A stretch of DNA of 64,000 bases from Bacillus chungangensis (GTDB taxonomy: Bacteria; Bacillota; Bacilli; Bacillales; Bacillaceae_C). A program made the translations under genes and the position numbers. Location: positions 1 to 64,000 of the forward strand of contig NZ_JAUSTT010000024.1 of the NCBI RefSeq assembly GCF_030812995.1, given 5' to 3'. Positions 44,922 to 53,821 of this stretch are shown here, one piece after another (the stretch's first letter is position 1; every line of letters begins with the position of its first letter). The notes below the pieces were generated by a model, which did no database searches, was not told the origin of the DNA, and was given only the letters and a program-made list of their open reading frames with translations.

Positions 44922-46193
44922 TTAAACTCCAATTCCGAAAAGTAGGCCAATTAGTCGAATAATGATGACAACAAGAATGGCGTCTGGAGAAGCAAACCAT
45001 AGCCCTTCAACACCGTATTGGGTTACATCAACTAATGGATATGCAAGGGCAACTAGCAACGTCCAAGTGAACCCAAGGAAAAATCCGCCAATAACCGCTC
45101 CACGCCGTCCTCCAGTAGCATTTCCAAATACACCTGCAGCACCGCCCATGAAAAAGAGGCCGATGACAGAAGGAAGTACAACTACTGGCAGTACACTAGA
45201 AAATAGCGTAACGAGTAAACCGCCCACCAACGCTGATAAAAATCCGATAGAAACTGCGATCGGAGCAAAGGAATAAAAGATTGGAACATCCAATGCAGGC
45301 TTAGCCCCAGGAACAATCTTTTCCCCAATCCCTTTAAAGGCTGGAACAATTTCTCCTAAGAACATACGCACCCCTTGAAGTAAAATGAGAATCCCAACAA
45401 CAAATGTTAACGCATTCATGATGGAAAATTGAATCATATTTTGTCCGTCGGCAATTTCATTCATTTTTGAAGGGCCAACGAAGATAGCTGTGATGATGTA
45501 AATAACAACCATAACAATTCCCATTAAAACGCTCATATCTTTTAAAAAGTCTAATGATTTTGGAACTTTGACATCTTCTGACGATTTATTTTTGTCACCA
45601 ACTAAGCCCCCAACCCATCCTGACAAACTGATCCAAGAACTTCCCCAAAAACCGAATGCAACATTGTCATTACCGGTAACTTTACGAACAAAAGGTTGAG
45701 AAATAGCTGGGAATAAAACCATTGAAATCCCTTGAATAATGGAACCTAATAAAACAGTCATAGTCGATGACAAGCCCATTTGACTAAATACAATTGCCAT
45801 CGTTCCGGCAAAAGTGAACATCATATGACCTGTTAAAAAAAGGTACTTCCATTTAGTAAACCTCGCAATGACGATATTAATTAAAAAAGAAAAGACGAGA
45901 ATGAGCGCGGTTTCTTTTCCTAATAATGTTTGAACTGCCCCTATTAATGCATTGTCTTCTGCTACAATTCCGGTTAAACCAAAAGCTTCCGTAAACATGG
46001 AACTAAAAGGAATTAAGGCGTTTACAATGATATTCGAACCTTGCTGAAGAATTAAAAAACCAAATAGTGTTTTCAATGTACCTTTAATAATATCGGAAGT
46101 TGATTTTTTTAACGCGATGAGACCAACTGCTGCAATAATGGCTAATATAAAGGCAGGGTTGCTTAATATAGAGACAATGGTATCCAGCATCAT
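44922..46193 (-). CDS. PTS ascorbate-class EIIC permease (UlaA-like)
   Basis: The 423-residue polytopic membrane protein has about eleven hydrophobic segments, as in the UlaA/SgaT family. Recognisable blocks are FGFLILQQGSNII near residue 42, GHMMFTFAGTMAIVFSQMG near 120 and FFMGGAAGVFGNATGGRRGA near 350. It imports a sugar acid or similar compound with phosphorylation. Its ATG overlaps the IIB stop (ATGATG), so it is coupled to IIB. L-ascorbate itself is possible, but no ulaD/E/F-type genes are present. Confidence 0.87.
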   Translation of the reverse strand: MMLDTIVSILSNPAFILAIIAAVGLIALKKSTSDIIKGTLKTLFGFLILQQGSNIIVNALIPFSSMFTEAFGLTGIVAEDNALIGAVQTLLGKETALILVFSFLINIVIARFTKWKYLFLTGHMMFTFAGTMAIVFSQMGLSSTMTVLLGSIIQGISMVLFPAISQPFVRKVTGNDNVAFGFWGSSWISLSGWVGGLVGDKNKSSEDVKVPKSLDFLKDMSVLMGIVMVVIYIITAIFVGPSKMNEIADGQNMIQFSIMNALTFVVGILILLQGVRMFLGEIVPAFKGIGEKIVPGAKPALDVPIFYSFAPIAVSIGFLSALVGGLLVTLFSSVLPVVVLPSVIGLFFMGGAAGVFGNATGGRRGAVIGGFFLGFTWTLLVALAYPLVDVTQYGVEGLWFASPDAILVVIIIRLIGLLFGIGV

Positions 46194-46477
46194 CTCGCCC
46201 CCTTGGCAAGTCTTTCTACTACAGGCATCACTTTGCTCTCGATTTCTTCCTTATCGAGGATATTATTGATTGAAACGATTTCAACAGACTCATCACTAAG
46301 TTCAGATACGATTTCACTTGAAGCGACCATGAAATCACACACTTTTCCTTTTGCCGAACCAAGATCTACCGCTTCCCCTTGAATGTCATATCCGTGTCTT
46401 TTTCCGATTTCTTGTATATCCATGAGTAACATCAGTGATGTACCAAAGCCCATTCCACAGACTGTTAAAACTTTCAT
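46190..46477 (-). CDS. PTS EIIB component, ascorbate/galactitol type
   Basis: The 95-residue soluble protein begins MKVLTVCGMGFGTSLMLLMD, where the cysteine in the P-loop-like CGMGFGTS is the phosphorylation site. Length and motif match SgaB/UlaB-type IIB. It sits between IIA and IIC, with an AAGGAGGG site. It relays phosphate from IIA to the incoming sugar. Confidence 0.9.
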   Translation of the reverse strand: MKVLTVCGMGFGTSLMLLMDIQEIGKRHGYDIQGEAVDLGSAKGKVCDFMVASSEIVSELSDESVEIVSINNILDKEEIESKVMPVVERLAKGAR

Positions 46478-46489
46478 TAGAAGCCCTCC

Positions 46490-46921
46490 TTATTTTATGA
46501 TCGAAAGAATCTCTTCTTTGTTTTTCGCCGTCATAATACCGTTCAACTTTGATTTGTCTCCTAACACAGATGCCAGTTGCTGCAACATGCCGACATGACT
46601 GGAACTATCTACACCGCATATTGCACAGACTAATTGTACAGGGTCATTTGTTGGATGACCAAAAACAACTGGTTGTTTTAAACGAATCAATGAGACACTT
46701 TGCTCTAAAGCACCATGTTCAGGACGTGCATGTGGAATAGCGATAGAAGGAGCTAGAACAATATATGGCCCTACCTCCTCATATCCTTTTACCATCGCAT
46801 CAATATATCGCTCTTCCACTTTTCCTTCTGCAACTAGCAACTCTCCTGCTCTCCGAATTGCTTCTTCCGCTGTTTCGACTTCAACATCTAAACGAATTAA
46901 CTTTTCATTTAAAGGGATCAT
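46490..46921 (-). CDS. PTS EIIA component, fructose/mannitol type
   Basis: The 143-residue EIIA of the type 2 superfamily has its phosphorylated histidine in IAIPHARPEHGA near residue 63, followed by the typical SVSLIRLKQPVVFG strand. It begins directly after the GntR gene stop and precedes the IIB gene by 12 bases. It accepts phosphate from HPr. Ascorbate-class systems normally pair with this IIA type. Confidence 0.9.
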   Translation of the reverse strand: MIPLNEKLIRLDVEVETAEEAIRRAGELLVAEGKVEERYIDAMVKGYEEVGPYIVLAPSIAIPHARPEHGALEQSVSLIRLKQPVVFGHPTNDPVQLVCAICGVDSSSHVGMLQQLASVLGDKSKLNGIMTAKNKEEILSIIK

Positions 46922-46922
46922 T

Positions 46923-47699
46923 TTATGTCTCGCTCTCTTCTGTAATCGTTTTTAATTTGTTCCTGCCAATTAAATCGATGTGATATTGATATCTGTCAGA
47001 ACGATTAAACATTTCTACTAATTCAAACGGTGTACCATCTGGTAAATAAGAAACTCGGGTTATTTGCAAGATAGCAGAATCTAAAGGTATTTCTAGCTCC
47101 ACTGCCTCCAAATCACTTGCAAGTCTAGCCTGAATTGTTTCACTAGCTCTCTCAAGTTGTATATTATAGTCTTGTTCTAATACTTCGTATAAGGAATCTC
47201 TTGTAAGACCCTTCTCCAAAAAGCCTGGAACATATTTTGACCTAAAGTAATTGATGATAATTGCAATCGGCTCTCCATCTGCACAACGAAGCCTTTTTAG
47301 ACAAATAATTTTTTCTCCTGTCTTTAACTTCAATTCTTCGCTTATTTTTTTGGAAGGCTCAATTTCATTCATAATCAAATTTCTCGTTTCAATGGATTTG
47401 CCTTTCAATCGCATTTCTTCTGTCCAGCTCGTAATTGTGCCCGCTTTTTGAATGATTTTTCTCGATTGAACAAAAGTTCCTCTGCCTTGCTTTTTCGTAA
47501 CGACTCCATCTTTTACAAGTTCTTCAATTGTTTTTCTTACAGTAATACGACTAACTCCATATAATTTCTCGATTTCTGACTCAATTGGCAGCGCATCACC
47601 TTCTTTTAAATGATCTTCAATATAATTTAATAGTGCTGCTTTTAACTGTTTGTAAAGTGGTTCTTTTGATTTTTTGTCTAGATAATGGATAATCATCAC
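46923..47699 (-). CDS. GntR/HutC-family regulator of the PTS operon
   Basis: The 258-residue regulator has an N-terminal winged helix (EKLYGVSRITVRKTIEELVK near residue 47, GRGTFV near 75) and a C-terminal UTRA effector domain from about 100. The first codon is GTG with an ATG next to it. It is the first gene of the operon and has a strong promoter overlaid by palindromes, which implies autoregulation. Its ligand is probably a phosphorylated intermediate of the pathway. Confidence 0.88.
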   Translation of the reverse strand: MMIIHYLDKKSKEPLYKQLKAALLNYIEDHLKEGDALPIESEIEKLYGVSRITVRKTIEELVKDGVVTKKQGRGTFVQSRKIIQKAGTITSWTEEMRLKGKSIETRNLIMNEIEPSKKISEELKLKTGEKIICLKRLRCADGEPIAIIINYFRSKYVPGFLEKGLTRDSLYEVLEQDYNIQLERASETIQARLASDLEAVELEIPLDSAILQITRVSYLPDGTPFELVEMFNRSDRYQYHIDLIGRNKLKTITEESET

Positions 47700-47714
47700 C
47701 CTTTCAAACTATTC

Positions 47715-47777
47715 ATCATAATGAATATCATTTAATACCTCTAATTAGAGTATAAACATCATAATGATTCATGTCAA
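47715..47777 (-). promoter_or_regulatory. Strong sigma-A promoter and GntR operator candidates
   Basis: On the minus strand TTGACA (47772-47777), a 17-base spacer and TATACT (47749-47754) form a near-consensus promoter. The spacer contains the palindrome ATCAT-A-ATGAT. A second palindrome ATTCAT-CATA-ATGAAT lies downstream near 47715. Both share CATCATAATGA, the likely recognition core of the GntR protein. Confidence 0.65.
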
Positions 47778-48196
47778 TAAATTTTTTAAAATGAAAAGAT
47801 CATGATGTTTAAAAATTATTAACATGATCTTTATAGGATTTTTCTTGGAAACAGAAAGAAAAAGAAGGAGTTTGTTATGACGTATGTCATTTAATAAAGG
47901 GCAGATTTTCTTCTTTAATGGAGGTTCGAAAAGAGGTGAAAGTATATCTATCTGATTTCTCTATAGGATGTTCTCAGTTTACATGATGGTCGTTGTATAA
48001 AGTAAAACTGCTATCGATTTGGGGCTTCTCATTGCTATTTTATATCCTTTATTTTTCACTTGGTGTCTTGATTTATACATCTTATGAATATTAGTCATGA
48101 TAAAAAGACTTCATATACTATATACCATTATCAATCACTTAATAAGGGAAAACTGCTATCATTTAGGTTTTCTCCTCAACCTCTACTGGAAAAAAA
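47778..48196. other. Intergenic region between the two PTS operons
   Basis: No gene is seen. AAAGTAAAACTGCTATCGAT with GGTGTCTTGATT further on (48000-48075) looks like a badly decayed hairpin repeat; confidence in this is low. Confidence 0.35.
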
Positions 48197-48226
48197 AGAA
48201 AAGTAACCATTTAAGATTACTTTTCT
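48197..48226 (-). terminator. Terminator of the MurNAc-type PTS operon
   Basis: AGAAAAGTAA pairs with TTACTTTTCT around a 10-base loop, followed on the minus strand by a long T-run. It lies about 40 bases past the EIIA stop. Confidence 0.8.
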
Positions 48227-48262
48227 AGTTAGAGATGATTCATATCATATATTTATAAAAGC

Positions 48263-48685
48263 CTAATCTTCATATTCTTCTTCATCTGCTATTTCTGGAA
48301 GTTCAATAGCAGCAACAGCTTCTTTTCCGATAGGGATAAGATAATCTACCAATTCATCTACATCATCGATGACAGAAACAGATGCTTCAATAACCATCGC
48401 TAAATTTAATCCAGAAATAACACGCATATTTTTACGCTCTTTCATTTTCATCATTGCGACATTACAAGGTGTTCCCCCTTTTAAATCCGCAATGACTAGC
48501 ACTGATGATTCAGCAGCGACATAATTTAATGCTTGATCTAATTTTTGTTTGGTGCCAGACATTCCATCATGATCATCCATAGATACCGCTTGAGCATCTG
48601 CCAAATCTCCTACAATCATTTGCGCAGAGTGCAGTGTTTCTTCAGCCATTTTTCCATGACTCATTAAAATAATACTTGGTTTCAT
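48263..48685 (-). CDS. PTS mannose-family EIIA component
   Basis: The 140-residue EIIA of the mannose/sorbose class has its phosphorylated histidine in LMSHGKMAE near residue 10 and the LKGGTPCNVAM motif near 69. The C-terminus is acidic. It lies last in the operon, away from its IIB/IIC/IID partners, with the broken hydrolase gene between. A TTAGGAGG site precedes the ATG. It supplies phosphate to the IIB protein at 51644. Confidence 0.9.
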   Translation of the reverse strand: MKPSIILMSHGKMAEETLHSAQMIVGDLADAQAVSMDDHDGMSGTKQKLDQALNYVAAESSVLVIADLKGGTPCNVAMMKMKERKNMRVISGLNLAMVIEASVSVIDDVDELVDYLIPIGKEAVAAIELPEIADEEEYED

Positions 48686-48709
48686 CGTTATCCTCCTAAC
48701 TAAAATATT

Positions 48710-49850
48710 CTATATAAGCCTGTTTTCGTGCCTTGATAAAATGAAACTTCCATCAGTGGGGGTTTTTCCCATCCCCCACTGATGGTTAGTTGAACCAATC
48801 GGACATTTACTGGCAGTTATCCCCCACCTAGACTTCTTCGTTCCTCTTACTTTCGAGGTGGGGGTCTTACTGCCAGTTAGATGTGGGATAAATCCTCGGT
48901 CTTCTCGATCTGGGTGAACACGATTCGTTAGTAATATAAGAGATTCTTTTCTAAACACATCTATTCCTATAGATGTACCCGTAAATCCAGTATGAAAAAG
49001 CACAGGTGCTTCTACATTTGTAAATAAAAGCTCCCACCCATACGTTCGCATTCTTTCATTTGTATGGATTAATTTCTGATACGTTTCTTTCTGAAAAAAT
49101 AAACGATTGTCTGCTTTTTTATTATTCATGATCGCTTGAACAAATTTTGTTAAATCCGTTAATGTAGAAAACAATCCTGCGCTGCCAATTGGTTTATCTA
49201 TTAACCAAGCTTTGGAGTCATGCACCTCTCCTTGAATAACACCTCGATTTGGCGTTACCTCAGTAGGAATAACATCCATTTTGTTCTTTGGAGCATAACT
49301 TGTTTCATTCATTTTCAATGGTTTGAAAATATGTTTGTTAAAACTTCTTTCTAAATCCATTTTATCAATTGCTTCTATTACAAAACCTAATAAGATAAAA
49401 CCAATATCTGAATATACTGTTTTATGCTTAACATTCTCATTAGAAACCCAGTTTTTAAAAAATGAATACACTTTTTCTTCTGATATATTCTTATTCTCAA
49501 AATCAGCCGGTAATCCACTCGTATGCAACAACAAGTCTGCAATTGACAGTGCTAGATTAGGGAAATCTACTAATAGATCATTTATTTTAGAATCCCAATC
49601 AATTTTACATTCATCAATTAATTGCAAAATTCTTGTCGCAGTACCAACAACTTTTGTCAAAGACGCTAAATCATATTACGGAAGAAACGGTTAATGATTC
49701 TTGGTTGAAAGGAGGAATACTTCCTTTCATGCCATCATAATATGGTGTACTTTTTGAACCTTTTACTATCGTCCAAGAAGCACCAGCAATCATTCTTTGA
49801 TGAACGAATGAAACAATTTTATTAGAAAAAGCTTGTTCTTTACTAGGCAT
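48710..49850 (-). pseudogene. Serine hydrolase (beta-lactamase/AmiE-like), frameshifted and repeat-interrupted
   Basis: The class C beta-lactamase-fold gene is broken twice. The N-terminal part (from 49850, overlapping the murQ stop) runs to a stop near 49667. The catalytic SxxK (LASLTKVVG) and the rest continue in another frame; one extra base in GTAATATGAT near 49677 explains the shift. At the 3' end, after NRVHPDRED, a hairpin repeat (48736-48892) replaces the normal C-terminus. A YSDIG and an HTGFTG motif remain. B. subtilis murQ operons carry a related hydrolase (amiE). Confidence 0.78.
48736..48892 (+). repeat. Hairpin repeat family, copy inside the hydrolase gene
   Basis: It begins ATAAAATGAAACTTCCATCA. 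The first hairpin is extended and perfect (CCATCAGTGGGGG / CCCCCACTGATGG). Then come ACCAATCGGACATTTACTGG, the closing stem CTGGCAGT-CCCCCACCT to AGGTGGGGG-ACTGCCAG, and the tail AGATGTGGGATAAA. It lacks the middle modules. Coding sequence resumes briefly on its far side, so this looks like an insertion. Confidence 0.87.
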
Positions 49851-50766
49851 TATACTTACTTTCATTCATTTGTAAAATGTCAGAAATTCGTCCCTTGTAA
49901 TCCTTTAGTAATTGTATTGCTTCTTTATTTGAAACACCAGTTTTAATCATCACAATAGCTGCCGCAACATTGTTATCAGCTCTTTCTAGGAAATCCGCAG
50001 CTAGATGATTCTCGATTCCTGTTGCATCAACAATGATATTAATGGAACGCTGAATGAGTTTTTCATTTGTCGGCTGCACATTTATCATCAAATTTTGATA
50101 TACTTTCCCTGTTTTTATCATGACACCAGTAGAAATCATATTCAGTATCATTTTTTGCGCAGTTCCAGCCTTCATGCGAGTTGATCCAGTTATCACTTCC
50201 GGTCCTACAACTGGTGCGATACCAATTTGTGCAATTTGATTCATTTGCCCGTATTGGTTGCAAGAAACTGAAACAGTTAAAGCACCCAACTCATTTCCAT
50301 ATTCAATTGCAGCTATCGTATACGGCGTACGCCCACTTGCAGCAATTGCTATTACTACATCGTTTGGAGATAACTCTACTGCTTTTAAGTCAGCAATTGC
50401 TAATTCTTTTGAGTCTTCCGCGCCTTCAATGGCTTTAAACATCGCTTCTTTACCGCCAGCCATTATGCCAAAGGCTCTATCTGGAGAAACACTATAAGTA
50501 GGTGTTAATTCAATGGCATCTAAAGCACCTAATCTGCCTGATGTGCCAGCACCACAGTAAATGATTCTCCCGCCTTTATTGAATCTCTCCGTAATCGCAT
50601 CAATCGCTTCCGCTATTTCAGGCAAAACCCTCGAAATAGCTGCTGCAACTTTTTTATCTTCATTATTTATCACTTTAACGATCTCTAATGTATCAAGTTG
50701 ATCGATGTTGATGCTTGCCTCGTTTCTTGTTTCCGTTGTTAAAGAGTTTAAATCCATTTTTTTCAC
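49843..50766 (-). CDS. murQ: N-acetylmuramic acid 6-phosphate etherase
   Basis: The SIS-domain lyase of about 307 residues cleaves the lactyl ether of MurNAc-6-phosphate to GlcNAc-6-phosphate and D-lactate. Visible are LTTETRNEAS near the N-terminus, GAGTSGRLGALDAIELTPTY near residue 97, the GAEDS loop with the catalytic acidic residue near 137, and GPEVITGSTRMKAGTAQKM near 190. Length matches MurQ. Two GTGs (50769, 50766) and an ATG (50757) are possible starts; the GTG at 50766 has the best spacing from GAGG. It overlaps or abuts the regulator's stop. Confidence 0.93.
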   Translation of the reverse strand: MKKMDLNSLTTETRNEASINIDQLDTLEIVKVINNEDKKVAAAISRVLPEIAEAIDAITERFNKGGRIIYCGAGTSGRLGALDAIELTPTYSVSPDRAFGIMAGGKEAMFKAIEGAEDSKELAIADLKAVELSPNDVVIAIAASGRTPYTIAAIEYGNELGALTVSVSCNQYGQMNQIAQIGIAPVVGPEVITGSTRMKAGTAQKMILNMISTGVMIKTGKVYQNLMINVQPTNEKLIQRSINIIVDATGIENHLAADFLERADNNVAAAIVMIKTGVSNKEAIQLLKDYKGRISDILQMNESKYNA

Positions 50767-50768
50767 CA

Positions 50769-51620
50769 CTAGTCCTCTTTAAATTGATTTACTAATTTAT
50801 TTGTTTCAATCATCTTCTGTTCAATGCCTTCTTCGATTTCTTCTTGAATCGATCCAAGATACAAAATATCCCCCACAGCCATAGAAGAAGTCACAGAAGA
50901 AATCGCACCTACCCTGATAATATGTTCGTTATCAGGAACCAAAAGAATCTCATTCGAAAGTTCTCTTATTCTTTGACTATCATTCTTTGTTATAAATATT
51001 GTATGACAGTTATTTTTCTTAGCCGTTTCACACGCATGTAAAACCTCTTTTGTTTTGCCACTGTAAGAAACTGCAATGACAACATCTTTTTCTGAAGCAT
51101 AGTTTATGAATTCAATGTTCATTTGTGCATCAAAATTAAACACAGCTTTTCTTCCTGCTCTATTAAATTTATGGTACAAATTGTAAGTTGTTAAAGAAGA
51201 AGCTCCAATTCCTAACAAATAAATTGTTTCGGCTTTTTTTATTGCCGCAATTGCTTTTTCAAGTTCCTGTTTATCTAATACATACAATAAATCTGTCATT
51301 GTAGAATTAATGAGTGCTTCAACTTTTTCACATAATACATCAATAGAATCTTGTCTAGAAATAATTGGATCTACTATTTTTTTATTTTTTTGTGTTCCCT
51401 GTTGGGTAGCAATGCTTAATTTTAAATCATCCAATCCATTGAATCCTAAAGATTTCGCAAAGCGAATAACAGAAGCAGGAGAAGTCTGACTCTTTTCTGC
51501 AATATCAGTAGCTGTTAATGATAAAATGGATGCAGGTTCATGTAAAATACAATCCGCAATCTGCTTGTTAACCTTGGAAAAATCCTTATACTGGTTTCTT
51601 ATTCTTACTAATGCATTCAT
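50769..51620 (-). CDS. RpiR-family regulator (MurR-like)
   Basis: The 283-residue protein has an N-terminal RpiR helix-turn-helix (TDIAEKSQTSPASVIRFAKSL near residue 38) and a C-terminal SIS sugar-phosphate-binding domain (YLLGIGASSLTTYN near 134, AVSYSGKTKEV near 183). Encoded next to murQ, it is expected to sense MurNAc-6-phosphate or a related ester. Two palindromes of the form TGAAAT-N-ATTTCA upstream of the first operon gene are likely its operators. Confidence 0.88.
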   Translation of the reverse strand: MNALVRIRNQYKDFSKVNKQIADCILHEPASILSLTATDIAEKSQTSPASVIRFAKSLGFNGLDDLKLSIATQQGTQKNKKIVDPIISRQDSIDVLCEKVEALINSTMTDLLYVLDKQELEKAIAAIKKAETIYLLGIGASSLTTYNLYHKFNRAGRKAVFNFDAQMNIEFINYASEKDVVIAVSYSGKTKEVLHACETAKKNNCHTIFITKNDSQRIRELSNEILLVPDNEHIIRVGAISSVTSSMAVGDILYLGSIQEEIEEGIEQKMIETNKLVNQFKED

Positions 51621-51643
51621 AATCAGACTCCCCTTTTTACACC

Positions 51644-52120
51644 TTACTTAATAAAACTTAAAATAGATTCATTAGACTCCGAAGGAATCATTTGAGCAGT
51701 AATCTCTATTCCTTGATCAATCAAACGTTTAATTGTTGTGATATCGTCATCTGTCACACTTACTGATTTTTTAATGGCTTTGCTTCCTTCTTTTTGTGAC
51801 ATATTACCAACATTGAATGACTTCAAAGGAATGCCATTATCAATTAAATATGCCATATCTGTAATATCCTTTGTAATTAAAAATACTTTTTCATCTTCAT
51901 AATGATTAGCCAAGATTTTTTCAACAGCTTTTCTTTTTGACAAGATGGATAATTTTATTCCCGCTGGTTTTGCCATTTTTAAAGCACCAATTTGCATTTG
52001 ATCTTTTACAGCAAAATCATTTACTACCATGATTCTTTGTGCTCCTAACGAATTTGTCCAAACTGTGGCTACTTGCCCATGAATTAATCGTTCATCTACT
52101 CTTGCATGTATAATTGACAT
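51644..52120 (-). CDS. PTS mannose-family EIIB component
   Basis: The 158-residue EIIB of the mannose/fructose/sorbose class starts MSIIHARVDERLIHGQVATV, with the phosphorylated histidine in LIHGQ near residue 14 and VVNDFAVKD near 34. It transfers phosphate to the sugar carried by IIC/IID. It lies between the IID gene and the RpiR-type regulator gene on one strand. A GGATG ribosome site precedes the ATG. Confidence 0.92.
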   Translation of the reverse strand: MSIIHARVDERLIHGQVATVWTNSLGAQRIMVVNDFAVKDQMQIGALKMAKPAGIKLSILSKRKAVEKILANHYEDEKVFLITKDITDMAYLIDNGIPLKSFNVGNMSQKEGSKAIKKSVSVTDDDITTIKRLIDQGIEITAQMIPSESNESILSFIK

Positions 52121-52190
52121 TCATCATACATCCTTTCTATAAAAATATAATTTACTTTCGTTTAACAATTGCGCTTACATGATCGAACAA

Positions 52191-53009
52191 TTAGAATAGT
52201 CCGCCAACCCAAGCGAAGACGCCTTGTAAATTTCCTAAAACCATTCCTAGTAAAATTAAGACGAAAATCAAACGAGTTGAATTCATTTTTTTCTTGCCTA
52301 ACAACCAATAAGATAGTAATACAATTGCTAATGGCACAAGTCCCGGTAGAATTTTGTCAAACATTTCTTGAACTGATAGTGATACTTCACCTAGCTTATA
52401 GGTCAAATCTAATTTGTACGTAATAACAGATGGAATTAAGCCACCGACTACGGTTAATCCTAGGATAGCAGCTGCAGCAGTAAAAATTTTCATTTTATCA
52501 GCAAATTCTGTCGCTATTTTTTTCCCTTGACTATAACCTATAAAAGTAAATTTATAGCGAACCCCTAAAACAGCTAAACCAGCTATTAAAGGAATCAATA
52601 ATCCTACTACTTGTCCACCTTGAGCCATATAAGCAGCGATGGAGAAAACAATTGCTCGGTAAATAGCGATAAAAATCGTATCTCCCACCCCGGCAAAAGG
52701 CCCCATTAAACCTGTTTTCAACCCGGTAATAGCGGTTTCATCTTCAATTCCAAATTCTTCTTCAAAAGCAATATCTGCTCCGATAATTAAGTGAGACATC
52801 GCAGGCGTCGTGTTGAAGAATCCAAGCTGTGTTTGCAATGCTTTTTTCATTTTTTCAGGATCGTCTGCATACAGCTTTTTTAATGCAGGCATCATGACAT
52901 AAGAATAACCAAGTCCTTGCATTTTTTCATAGTTCCAACCCCATTGAAGACCAAATAAATTTCTAACATACACTTTATTAAGATCGCTTTTTGTTAATTT
53001 ATTAGTCAT
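52191..53009 (-). CDS. PTS mannose-family EIID component
   Basis: The 272-residue membrane subunit of a mannose-class PTS shows QWGWNYEKMQGLGYSYVMMP near residue 25, a NTTPAMSHLIIGADIAFEEE stretch near 70 and GPFAGVGDTIF near 105, all typical of EIID. A TTG lies one codon upstream; the ATG at 53009 has GAGGAGG upstream. It overlaps the IIC stop by 8 bases. It forms the translocation channel with IIC. Confidence 0.92.
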   Translation of the reverse strand: MTNKLTKSDLNKVYVRNLFGLQWGWNYEKMQGLGYSYVMMPALKKLYADDPEKMKKALQTQLGFFNTTPAMSHLIIGADIAFEEEFGIEDETAITGLKTGLMGPFAGVGDTIFIAIYRAIVFSIAAYMAQGGQVVGLLIPLIAGLAVLGVRYKFTFIGYSQGKKIATEFADKMKIFTAAAAILGLTVVGGLIPSVITYKLDLTYKLGEVSLSVQEMFDKILPGLVPLAIVLLSYWLLGKKKMNSTRLIFVLILLGMVLGNLQGVFAWVGGLF

Positions 53010-53808
53010 CAATTTCTACCTCCTCATCATCTTCATAAACAACATTCCCAGCTGTAGTTACCATACCACCTTTGTTATTTTGATTCATTACATACATAGC
53101 AGCTAATGCAAGACCTACTAAAGCAACTCCTAATACAGAGAAGAATTCTGCACCATATGCTAACAAGACAAATCCAAGGATAAAGTAAGGCCAATATTTT
53201 TTAATCGGCAAGTAACGCATTAAAATGGCAATCCCCATCGCAGGTAAAATCGCACCAGCAGCCTTTAATCCTGTCATTACCCAAACTGGAATTAATTCAT
53301 TTATTACATTTACGACTTGTTCACCGAAAGCTAAACCGATAAATACAGGAATCACACGAGAAAGTGTCCAAGGTATCATTCCTAATACATTACATCTTTC
53401 AACCCCCTTGTAGTTCCCTTCAGCTGCATATCGATCAGCTTTATGTTGAAAGATTGTATTGGTCATACGCCCTAAAATGTCTAATTGTGTTAATAACAAT
53501 CCAATCGGAATTGCGATCCCAATTCCGTACTCCGCACCTTGTCCAGAAATAATTGCATACGCAGTACCCATAATCGCTCCCGATAGGAAATCCGGTACTG
53601 TGGCACCTCCGTAGGTTGCAACACCTAATGTCATTAATTGTAATGTAGCGCCAACTGCAAGCCCCGTAGCTAGGTCTCCCATCACAAGACCAGTTACTGT
53701 AGCTGCAAAAAGTGGGGTGTAAGGTCCAATTTGAATCGAGATCTGGTCAAGAACTCCTATCACCGTGTACAAACATAAAATTAGAATGATACCGAATGAA
53801 ATTTCCAT
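53002..53808 (-). CDS. PTS mannose-family EIIC component
   Basis: The 268-residue polytopic membrane protein is of the mannose/sorbose EIIC family, with VTGLVMGDLATGLAVGATLQL near residue 38 and GGATVPDFLSGAIMGTAYAI near 67. It is the first gene of the operon, with an AGGAGGAG ribosome site, a sigma-A promoter and palindromes upstream. Together with the IID, IIB and distal IIA genes it makes a complete transporter; murQ suggests the substrate is MurNAc or a muropeptide sugar. The C-terminus is acidic. Confidence 0.92.
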   Translation of the reverse strand: MEISFGIILILCLYTVIGVLDQISIQIGPYTPLFAATVTGLVMGDLATGLAVGATLQLMTLGVATYGGATVPDFLSGAIMGTAYAIISGQGAEYGIGIAIPIGLLLTQLDILGRMTNTIFQHKADRYAAEGNYKGVERCNVLGMIPWTLSRVIPVFIGLAFGEQVVNVINELIPVWVMTGLKAAGAILPAMGIAILMRYLPIKKYWPYFILGFVLLAYGAEFFSVLGVALVGLALAAMYVMNQNNKGGMVTTAGNVVYEDDEEVEIDD

Positions 53809-53821
53809 CGCTTCTCCTCCT

